Virus record (IMG/VR): IMGVR_UViG_3300037245_000684
Coordinates: 1-46,971 of that record
Direction: 5' to 3' (one strand)
DNA: 46,971 bases
Source: a virus
A program made the position numbers and the translations under genes. Every line of letters begins with the position of its first letter. Position 1 is the stretch's first letter. A model generated the notes under the pieces. The model saw nothing but the letters and a program-made list of their open reading frames with translations, was not told the DNA's origin and did no database searches. Below are positions 1 to 7,288 of this stretch, one piece after another.

Positions 1-127
1 TCTGCGGGCGTCTCACTTTTCAGCGTCCTTGCACGAGCTTCGGCAATACCTCTCTGTATGTCCTGACGGCTCTTATTCCAGTATACATGCTTCAATGATT
101 CGCTGAATTGGAAGAAGTCCTTGCCGA
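1..127. repeat. Terminal direct repeat, left copy (circular contig overlap)
   Basis: These 127 bases are identical to 46845-46971. An exact overlap of 127 is what a de Bruijn assembler with k=127 leaves on a circular contig, so it is most simply an assembly overlap, not a biological terminal repeat. It lies inside the coding sequence of an internal virion protein, and removing one copy restores that frame exactly. Confidence 0.9.
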
Positions 128-1499
128 GCTTATCTGGGTTTTCAGTAATCCAATCCCTGACCTCTGCATTGTACTGAGATAGCGAAAAGAATTGCTCTTG
201 GCGGATTATGTTCTGTTCGTCCTTGAAAATGTCAGCAGCACTAACCTCCATACCCTCCGTTCCTTCAGATAAGAAATTAAGGAATGCACTTTCTTCGGCG
301 AAGTCAACTATTAGCCTACCAGCTTCCGTATTGGCTCTGGAAAGCGATTCTGCCTGTGAGGATTTCAATGTGTCCGCTGCGGACTTTGCCAGTCTGCGAT
401 ATGAGTCATCGTCCAAATTCTCAGCTGCATTAGCAAGGTCTTTATTGAATTCCGCTTTCGATATATTTCCACGCCATATATCCAGCGACTTAGTGTAAAG
501 CTCGGCCTCTGTGATTCTGTTTGTGGTGGCGTTGCTATTGATAGCCTTTGCCCGCTTAGCTGAACTGTCCTTCAGGTCGAGCTTTTGTTTGCCGGTAAGG
601 TTCGGCTGTGCGTCTATAAGTGCATTTATGCCGACAAGTTCGCCGTCGTTTATTTTATCATAGACATTTTCGCTTTCTTCTGACTGAGCAGCTTCGATCT
701 GTAACTTATTCTCAGCGCGTCGATTAGAAACCCGCGTCTTCATAGCCGACTCGGAATCTTGCTTCTGATCGCCGGATATACCCTCGATTGCATTTATAGC
801 ATCGAACCCAGCATTAAGGTCGCCATCGGGATTATCCTCGGTGATCGTAGCCTCCCAAGCATTGAACCCAATACCGGAAACATTAGCAACAGTAACCTTG
901 GATTGAGCAGCGTCGAATATGGCGTAATCCTCAGTTTGTTTTGCTCTTGCCGAACCCTCATCAACCAACCCACTCGAGATTGCGTTCTCCATGTTGGTAT
1001 TGTATTTAGCCTTACCATCAATGGATAAGCTCTTAATATTATTCTCTTGAAGTTGATTGTAGGTAGCAAGTTGTTGTTTGGACTGTATGGCCTCCATCGA
1101 AGCTTGAGTCTGGAACCTGATCGAACCGAGATTCTTTTTATACCACCTTGCGTTACTTTCCTTAGCTCGCGGCATTGTCGAGGAATTCCCGGCGATCCTA
1201 ATACCCTTAAGCATCTTATCTCGCTCGGTTTCAAGTTGCTGGAAACTTGCACCTGGATTGCTGGCAACGAAAACATCAAACTCGCCCATAGCGTCGTTAA
1301 CAGTGCCTTGGAATATCGCTTCCTCGTTAGCAACACGCGTCTGCTCAAGGCGGTTAAATGAATCTCCGCCGAACTTAGCAAGTCCCTGGCCTAATGCCGC
1401 TTCGCCCGACCGATCTGCTAATTGCGTAGGAGGCTTTACCGCACCCGTCCGGCCTGGCGGTAACGCTGATCTGTCATGTAGTTTTATTTGTACTGCCAT
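1..1499 (-). CDS. Internal virion protein, 541 aa across the circle junction (N-terminal 5/6 here)
   Basis: The minus-strand frame opens at an ATG at 1499 (start MAVQIKLHDRSALPPG) and runs without a stop off the left edge. Joined through the 127-bp overlap to 46844, it ends at 46718, giving 1626 nt (541 aa) in frame. The protein is hydrophilic, rich in Ala, Gln, Glu and Lys, largely helical in appearance, with no signal peptide or membrane segment. Its place between fibre genes and the giant 1643-aa gene corresponds to the ejected core proteins of T7-like phages (gp14-gp15-gp16). I recognise no enzymatic motif. Function is inferred from gene order, size and composition only. Confidence 0.75.
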   Translation of the reverse strand, partial: MAVQIKLHDRSALPPGRTGAVKPPTQLADRSGEAALGQGLAKFGGDSFNRLEQTRVANEEAIFQGTVNDAMGEFDVFVASNPGASFQQLETERDKMLKGIRIAGNSSTMPRAKESNARWYKKNLGSIRFQTQASMEAIQSKQQLATYNQLQENNIKSLSIDGKAKYNTNMENAISSGLVDEGSARAKQTEDYAIFDAAQSKVTVANVSGIGFNAWEATITEDNPDGDLNAGFDAINAIEGISGDQKQDSESAMKTRVSNRRAENKLQIEAAQSEESENVYDKINDGELVGINALIDAQPNLTGKQKLDLKDSSAKRAKAINSNATTNRITEAELYTKSLDIWRGNISKAEFNKDLANAAENLDDDSYRRLAKSAADTLKSSQAESLSRANTEAGRLIVDFAEESAFLNFLSEGTEGMEVSAADIFKDEQNIIRQEQFFSLSQYNAEVRDWITENPDKLGKDFFQFSESLKHVYWNKSRQDIQRGIAEARARTLKSETPA

Positions 1500-1502
1500 T
1501 GT

Positions 1503-1823
1503 CTACTCCGAAATTACGTTAGGATCAATGATTTTTGCTTTATCGGCTAATCTCTCTTTACCTTTGCTGTATATCGCAAACAAATATCGCCGTATTATAA
1601 GCCTTATCCACTGTTTTTGTGTGTACTGCGGAACCGCCTTGCTAAGATCACCAGGCTCGTTAGGATCTGGAAGCATAGGAATCGGTGCTACCTCCAGAAA
1701 TCCAGCCGAAAACTCAGCAACCTTATCCGCCGGAATGACGATCGTAATCTCAACATCGCCAACTGCCGCAAATATGTTACCTATCAATGCCATCAGTAAA
1801 ATTATGATTATTAGTTTTCTCAT
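1503..1823 (-). CDS. Secreted-type small protein of unknown function (106 aa)
   Basis: The protein starts with a basic residue pair and a strongly hydrophobic stretch (MRKLIIIILLMALIG) followed by a plausible signal-peptidase site after NIFA. The mature part is about 87 aa, contains a Pro-rich stretch near residues 48-57 and a basic C-terminal half. It sits in the late operon between a 364-aa signal-peptide protein and the 541-aa internal virion protein. I recognise no family. It could be an exported lysis or virion accessory protein; the signal peptide is the only supported functional hint. Confidence 0.7.
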   Translation of the reverse strand: MRKLIIIILLMALIGNIFAAVGDVEITIVIPADKVAEFSAGFLEVAPIPMLPDPNEPGDLSKAVPQYTQKQWIRLIIRRYLFAIYSKGKERLADKAKIIDPNVISE

Positions 1824-1832
1824 GTCGTTTCC

Positions 1833-2927
1833 TTAATTATCAACTAATACAATATCAAATGCCGCGATTACACCCATATCTGCTGTAGTCGAATCGCATC
1901 TTATTAAAATATCTGTTTTTTCTGGTATCCCTACCGGCACGCCATACTCGTATATCCAGAACTGCGAAGCGGTTGTCATCACTTCCACTTGCCCTTTGAT
2001 TGCGAATACGCCAGTTGATCCATTATTTACCCTAGCTCGCCATGTGAACACTGACGCACCTGATGTTGTTGGGTTAGCTCTCGATCCTAAACCGACATAA
2101 CCCTTGACGAAATAACCTGACTTGCCTGATGGCACTGTATATACCGCCTGCTGTGTCTGACCGTCCATTGCAGCGATAAATGTACCGGCAATAACAGTTG
2201 CGTCAATTTCAACGGTTATGTCACCTTCGTTCGCGGCTGACGATCCAGCATGAAGAACGCTTGACCTATAAAGCCTTACATACTGATTAAGCATAGCAAC
2301 ATCAGTCTGTCCGTTCAATATCACGGTTTCTGTGGTTATTGTCCAGATACCACTTGAGTCGCTCAATCCCTCAACGCTTATAACCCCCGCTCCGGTGTCG
2401 GCACTTGACGCAACCCTATAAGTATCGCCTGATTCATTAGGGAAGTTTCTCTTTTGTGGAAGTGCTGTTTGAGCAGTTGACCCGCTTGTCATTGCAGTAT
2501 GAGTTAAGGTTGTAGCTGAAGTGACTTCGTTTACAGTTCCAAACTCACCATTCGTATCATTTATAACTATATCACCAACTGCCACGCCGTCACCAGTGAA
2601 GTTTGCACCAGTATCAATTAGCGTAGTAAGACTTCCGCCAGTTGCAGTACCCGAACTGACTAATACGCCTACATCGTCAACGTCAGTGCTTACAGCCTCT
2701 ACAGTTTTATTTACGTTCGTGTCCCAGAAAGTGTATAACCCACCGCCTCCCCAAACGTCTTCCGGCCCACCATTCACCGATTCATTATGCCCATACTTGT
2801 TCATCTGAGAATGGCCGTAAACTTTACCCTTAGCCACTTCCAGCATAAAGTCAGTTGAGCCAATTCGTGACGCATAGCAATTAAAACTAATCGCCAATAT
2901 TAAGATTAAATATAAAAGTTTTTTCAT
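1833..2927 (-). CDS. Putative virion accessory/tail protein with signal peptide (364 aa)
   Basis: The N-terminus (MKKLLYLILILAISFNCYAS) is a textbook signal peptide with cleavage expected after CYA. The rest is Thr, Ser, Gly and Val rich with alternating beta-type segments and no Cys clusters, as in beta-sandwich phage decoration, fibre-tip or receptor proteins. Residues about 85-150 contain repeated Thr/Asp/Gly motifs typical of phage beta structure. It is followed with little spacing by the 106-aa gene and preceded by the 512-aa fibre gene, so it belongs to the tail module. The exact role is unknown. Confidence 0.75.
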   Translation of the reverse strand: MKKLLYLILILAISFNCYASRIGSTDFMLEVAKGKVYGHSQMNKYGHNESVNGGPEDVWGGGGLYTFWDTNVNKTVEAVSTDVDDVGVLVSSGTATGGSLTTLIDTGANFTGDGVAVGDIVINDTNGEFGTVNEVTSATTLTHTAMTSGSTAQTALPQKRNFPNESGDTYRVASSADTGAGVISVEGLSDSSGIWTITTETVILNGQTDVAMLNQYVRLYRSSVLHAGSSAANEGDITVEIDATVIAGTFIAAMDGQTQQAVYTVPSGKSGYFVKGYVGLGSRANPTTSGASVFTWRARVNNGSTGVFAIKGQVEVMTTASQFWIYEYGVPVGIPEKTDILIRCDSTTADMGVIAAFDIVLVDN

Positions 2928-2928
2928 A

Positions 2929-4467
2929 TTACCACCATTTCTCTGAAGTTTCGAAGGTTAATATTACCACATCTCCAGCATTAAGTCTCACATCTTCTGT
3001 TGAACCTAATATATTCTCTGCTGAGGTTATCGTTATTGTGCCTGTGCCTGAGTTGATTATCCTGAATGTCTGTCCATCAACGCCAGTAGGCAGGGTTACA
3101 GTGAATGTACCATTACAATACACTTGGTCATCTGTCACTAATATTGTCTGAGTTGCAGTGTAGCGAGAGGTGTTCTTTATCCGCCCTGACTCGCTCTTGA
3201 CCACGCCTGCCACCTCAAGGGCGTAGGTCGGGGCTGTGGTGTCGCCTATGCGTTGCTTTTGCGTTACGTTTGTTACGGCATTTAGCCTGAGTGATTGTGC
3301 TGCTGGCGTTGAGGCCATCGTGCCAAATATGATTGAGTCTGTTGCCTCTGCTGCTGCCGAAGCCCTTGATTGCGTGTCCAGTATTAGCGTGTTAGATGCG
3401 GCTGTTTGTCGTAGACCAGCACGATAGCCAAGGAATAGGTTCTGGCTGCCGCTATTGAATAACCCAGACCCCCATCCAATCCCGACATTAGAATTTCCAG
3501 AAGTACCTTCAGATAACGCACTTGTACCAATCGCCACATTGTTGACAGCGGCGGTTATTTTACCTAACGCCCCCTTTCCTATAGCCATATTGCTAGTGCC
3601 TGTTGTCAGTGAGTTTAATGCGTTTTCTCCCACTCCAACATTAAGTGAGCCTGTTGTTATAGCAGTTCCTGATCGTCTACCAATGAGCATATTAGAGAGG
3701 CCATCGGTTATCATTGAGCCTGCTGACGTACCGATAGCAACATTATACACACCTTTACCTGACGAACTTCCATCAAGAGCCATAAGGGCATTAAACCCAA
3801 TGCCTATATTATCTGTGGAATTGGAGGTTAAGGCGAAGTTACCAGCCCCCTCACCAATGAAAAGATTTCGCGAGCCGTAGCTGTGGTATCTTACCAAGCC
3901 TTGATAGATGTGGCCTAGCAGCGATGTGGTGGTTGGGACTGTAAGGTTGTCCGCTACAAAATCCCCATCAACAGTAACCTCGCCAAGCGTCCCGTCAAGG
4001 GTAATAAGGTCAGTGCCAAGCCCACCCAAAGCACTGATAGTACCGCCATCGGGGAGGGTCAAGTTGCCGGTTAGGGTGAGGTCATCGCCAATATTAGCTG
4101 ATGTTATAACTGTCCCCGTCCTTGACCAATAGCCGAGAATGCCGCTCGTTGGTGGAGTTGATACCAGCTTCTTCAGGCTGTCAGTATAAACGCCAGAATC
4201 AGCAGTAAGGCTATTTACTATAATATCACCAGCGGTCAACGTGCCGGTTGTATCTAGGTTGTCGATTGTCAGATTAACATCACCACCAAGCATGATTAAG
4301 TCGCCAAGTGTCCAGTCCATGACGACGTTCTGGTTGTCTATGTCGCGGAAAATAGTGAGTAGTTCAGATCCGTCAGGACTGAGCAGGTGCATTTCGTCCT
4401 CGACTACTTCCCAACCTGCGAAAGTAATGCTTGTAAATAGCATCAAAAATAGTATTAGTTTTTTCAT
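2929..4467 (-). CDS. Tail fibre-like protein with YadA-head-type repeats and signal peptide (512 aa)
   Basis: A signal peptide (MKKLILFLMLFTSITFAG) is followed by a beta-rich region. From about residue 200 to 360 there is a run of degenerate ~14-residue units built on the pattern NxxIGxxAL or NVAIGxSAL, the left-handed beta-roll seen in YadA/Hia heads and many phage fibres. The C-terminal ~80 residues are another beta domain ending in EKWW, with no intramolecular chaperone (S74) motif. It probably trimerises and contacts the cell surface. Its stop codon overlaps the upstream internal virion gene by 4 nt. An export signal on a phage fibre is unexpected. Confidence 0.8.
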   Translation of the reverse strand: MKKLILFLMLFTSITFAGWEVVEDEMHLLSPDGSELLTIFRDIDNQNVVMDWTLGDLIMLGGDVNLTIDNLDTTGTLTAGDIIVNSLTADSGVYTDSLKKLVSTPPTSGILGYWSRTGTVITSANIGDDLTLTGNLTLPDGGTISALGGLGTDLITLDGTLGEVTVDGDFVADNLTVPTTTSLLGHIYQGLVRYHSYGSRNLFIGEGAGNFALTSNSTDNIGIGFNALMALDGSSSGKGVYNVAIGTSAGSMITDGLSNMLIGRRSGTAITTGSLNVGVGENALNSLTTGTSNMAIGKGALGKITAAVNNVAIGTSALSEGTSGNSNVGIGWGSGLFNSGSQNLFLGYRAGLRQTAASNTLILDTQSRASAAAEATDSIIFGTMASTPAAQSLRLNAVTNVTQKQRIGDTTAPTYALEVAGVVKSESGRIKNTSRYTATQTILVTDDQVYCNGTFTVTLPTGVDGQTFRIINSGTGTITITSAENILGSTEDVRLNAGDVVILTFETSEKWW

Positions 4468-4979
4468 ACGTTTATACTCCTTGCCAATAAGTCCCGGCTC
4501 GGTGTAGTTCCAGGACCAGGCAATTTTGAAGCAGCAAGACCTATCGACGCAGCACCCAAAAGACCTTGTGACAAAGCCTTGAATTTAGATTGCTTACGTT
4601 TAGTTTTGCCGATAGCACGCTCAAGAGTAGCACTGTTTATCAATGATTCAGATTCAACCCGGCCAGATTCAAGACCAAAACCAATATCCTTGGCAATATT
4701 AGCCTTTGTTTCGGCCTCAATCACGAGTGGAGAACCGACATTTATCCGGATTCCACTGGCCGCAGCAGCCCCTTTTTGTTCTGCGAGCAACCTACGTCCA
4801 CGTTCGCCCTGTATCTTCGCCTTTTCGACACTGGCATCGCGTACCGCAACGGCGTTCTGTTCGTCAACATCAGCCCGGACATTAGCAATCTGCTCGGCTT
4901 GCTTGCCTTGCTGTATCGTGCTAGTGGCCTGCAATGCAGTTCCGGCGGCGGTAACTGCGAGTAATGTTTCAAGACCCAT
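4464..4979 (-). CDS. T7 gp14-like internal virion protein (171 aa)
   Basis: The protein starts MGLETLLAVTAAGTALQATST and continues as a long Ala/Gln/Glu/Arg-rich helix (IQQGKQAEQIANVRADVDEQ) with a Gly-rich central turn, the pattern of small internal core proteins of podoviruses. A weakly hydrophobic first 20 residues and another segment near residues 138-152 (LGAASIGLAASKLPG) could enter the host membrane during DNA ejection. It follows the nozzle gene directly and overlaps the fibre gene by 4 nt. There is no signal peptide, in contrast with both neighbours. The assignment rests on pattern and synteny. Confidence 0.65.
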   Translation of the reverse strand: MGLETLLAVTAAGTALQATSTIQQGKQAEQIANVRADVDEQNAVAVRDASVEKAKIQGERGRRLLAEQKGAAAASGIRINVGSPLVIEAETKANIAKDIGFGLESGRVESESLINSATLERAIGKTKRKQSKFKALSQGLLGAASIGLAASKLPGPGTTPSRDLLARSINV

Positions 4980-4987
4980 ATATAAAC

Positions 4988-7279
4988 CTACTTTCTAATT
5001 TTCATTTCGGGGATTATAGCACGAACGCCTAACGGAACTGGTTTACTTGACTGAAAGTAAGCTGTCGCTTTAGTCGTTCCGCCATAGACAAATACAAATC
5101 GCTTAGGTTTTCTTACGCTAGTATGGAACTCCTGGAACGCCGTGACGCTCGCGCCCTCAGTAAAGTTGACCGGAGTGAGATCGCTGTTCGCTCCATTGCC
5201 AAATTCGACATCCCCGGTTCGATAAAAATCTACGTGTAAAGCTATGATTTTCTTCTTGAGAACGTAGTCGGAGGGGTCAGCCCTGAGAGGCATTGTCTCA
5301 AGTTTAGCAGTAAACGGAAGCCCGGCAGCGACAACGGACGCTTCAATGTCAATAGTGATCGAACCCCCGGAAACAACCTCGCTTTCCTGAACTATCCCAT
5401 CAGCGAACACAGCGACCGTAGAGCCGTTTAAGTGGTCGAGGCCGGTAAATGTCGCAGTAGCTGTCGAATCGTAACCCAGCCCACTGTCAACGAACCATGC
5501 GTCCTCCTGGTCGGTTCCCCAGTTGTTCGGCTGGAATTGTTCGATAAATGCCGCCGAACCGCCCCGATCAACCGTAACCCAGACCTCATCTTCGTCGCTA
5601 CCAGAAATAACAGCTACGCTTTTGAAGTCACCTGCGGTTATCTGCTTTGTCCATGCGACAACTGACTGTGATTTGTCATATGTCAATGTTGCAATATCGC
5701 CATTACTGAGAACATTCCACAATATCGGGTTTGGCCTTAACTGGAAAGCTATGTCTACTATTCCGCTTTCCGTAATCTCAGGCGATAATATTGTCAGGTC
5801 CGGAGAAAGATACTTGTCAACCTGGAAGCTAAAGCCGAACTCTCTTACATTTCTTGCCCCTCGCTCAATGTAAATAACTGAATCCCCACCCAATACCGCC
5901 CTGAGAGCCGCCGAGCCATGCCGCGTTTGTTCTTGGTAATTGGGGGAAGTCGGAGTAACAGCTTTGCCCTGGTCGCCGTATTTGCCACATGAGCCGCTGG
6001 TTCCGATCAGGAGGTAATCCTGTGACAGTAACCATCGTATCGGGTTCTGTCCGGGGAGTGCTACGGTAAACGCCGATGTATCTAGCGTACCCTCAAGGAA
6101 GTTTGCGTAATCGTCCGGGTCGGTCTTGCCGAACCATATTGTTTGTGGGTAGCTAACTGATCCACCGAATACTAATCTTTGCTGATGAAAAGCAACTGTC
6201 GAAGGCCACCCTCTGAAATCTGACCAGTACCCCTCACGCCATTGCGTAGTTGCATCAGTTGATACAAGATCAGTCAAAACAGTGGCCGTCGCTACGGTAC
6301 TGCTCGCAACTCCGGTAATTCGGACAACGCCCTTGCTTACATTGTCAGTGATAGTAAGCGTGTACGTTGGGGTTCCGCTGGAATACCCACTCATAACAAC
6401 GCGGTAAATTGCTCCATCTTCTTCATTTTCGGCAGGGTTATCAAAGTCAATGTTAGTCAATGCCGTAAGAGCAGCCCGCCAGGAAGTGCCGCCGTTCGTG
6501 CTTCGCTGGAGCGTGATCGTGCCACCAGAGTTCCCGCTGGTCGTGAATCCATATCCTCCCGTAAAGAATGGACTCGATAAGGATGTTCCGTTAGCTGAGA
6601 ATGTTCCTGTTACTGTAGAGCTTTCCCGCGTCTGGTTGATCGCCCAGATCGAGCCGATGTGACTTGTATTTGTCGAAGATTGAAATATCCCCGAGCTTGC
6701 TGTGAGCGTTATAGAGCCCGTTGTCCCTGAAGGTGTAATTGTAGTGGCCGTGTCGTTCTCAGGCAAGAATGGGCCTGTGGTGAAGTCTATGTCCTCAATA
6801 GTCCAGTCAGTGTGACTTGTTCGGCTTAATATCTGCGGAATGTCCGTACCGTTTGCAAAATACATCTCGTTATCGGTCTGAGCGTACTGGACACTGGGTA
6901 GTTCGGCAGTACTGTATGGCGTTACGATCTCAACAGGTAATGTCGGATCAAGTATCTGCCCGCCATCACGAAAGAACCGCATATACAGGTTGCCCGTTTC
7001 AAGGACATAAGCATCATCAGTTGAGTATTCAAAAGGCAATAACCGGGGATTGCCACTTTTGGCCGTTGCGATATACTTAGTTCCTGGTCGCTTAACTACT
7101 GGACCCTGAACCATGACGAACATATTTTCAACAGTGCGGCTAAGCGTTGTATATTTGGGAAAGTCAAACCGAGCCTCTATCGCCCAACCACCTTGGCCGC
7201 CAGTGAAACTAGTTATGGACGGATTGTACGCTATAGCGTTGCATGTAAATAATAATATGAGTATTAGTTTTTTAAGCAT
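4988..7279 (-). CDS. Tail tubular protein B / nozzle-like (gp12-like, 763 aa) with signal peptide
   Basis: After the leader MLKKLILILLFTCNAIA the protein begins YNPSITSFTGGQGGW and contains 'MVQGPVVKRPGTKYIA' near residues 50-70. This is the hallmark start of the podovirus tail tube B/nozzle family, where residues of the form 'G..KRPGT.' are conserved. Length (about 745 aa mature) fits T7 gp12-type nozzles. The internal region contains a long Thr/Ser-rich beta insertion and 'GWPSTVAFHQQRLVFGG', also characteristic. It should form the hexameric distal tube bound to the gp11-like ring (9823-10557). The leader peptide is not expected on a protein that docks onto a cytoplasmic capsid. Confidence 0.88.
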   Translation of the reverse strand: MLKKLILILLFTCNAIAYNPSITSFTGGQGGWAIEARFDFPKYTTLSRTVENMFVMVQGPVVKRPGTKYIATAKSGNPRLLPFEYSTDDAYVLETGNLYMRFFRDGGQILDPTLPVEIVTPYSTAELPSVQYAQTDNEMYFANGTDIPQILSRTSHTDWTIEDIDFTTGPFLPENDTATTITPSGTTGSITLTASSGIFQSSTNTSHIGSIWAINQTRESSTVTGTFSANGTSLSSPFFTGGYGFTTSGNSGGTITLQRSTNGGTSWRAALTALTNIDFDNPAENEEDGAIYRVVMSGYSSGTPTYTLTITDNVSKGVVRITGVASSTVATATVLTDLVSTDATTQWREGYWSDFRGWPSTVAFHQQRLVFGGSVSYPQTIWFGKTDPDDYANFLEGTLDTSAFTVALPGQNPIRWLLSQDYLLIGTSGSCGKYGDQGKAVTPTSPNYQEQTRHGSAALRAVLGGDSVIYIERGARNVREFGFSFQVDKYLSPDLTILSPEITESGIVDIAFQLRPNPILWNVLSNGDIATLTYDKSQSVVAWTKQITAGDFKSVAVISGSDEDEVWVTVDRGGSAAFIEQFQPNNWGTDQEDAWFVDSGLGYDSTATATFTGLDHLNGSTVAVFADGIVQESEVVSGGSITIDIEASVVAAGLPFTAKLETMPLRADPSDYVLKKKIIALHVDFYRTGDVEFGNGANSDLTPVNFTEGASVTAFQEFHTSVRKPKRFVFVYGGTTKATAYFQSSKPVPLGVRAIIPEMKIRK

Positions 7280-7288
7280 AGTATCTCG

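Noticed and set aside
794-1381. 195-aa minus-strand and several plus-strand frames over 200-1840
   Set aside because: They are shadows of the 541-aa internal virion gene, which runs through the whole region in one frame and closes across the circle.
3455-3880. Pro/Leu-rich plus-strand frame
   Set aside because: Antisense of the NVAIG-repeat region of the fibre; composition follows from the repeats.
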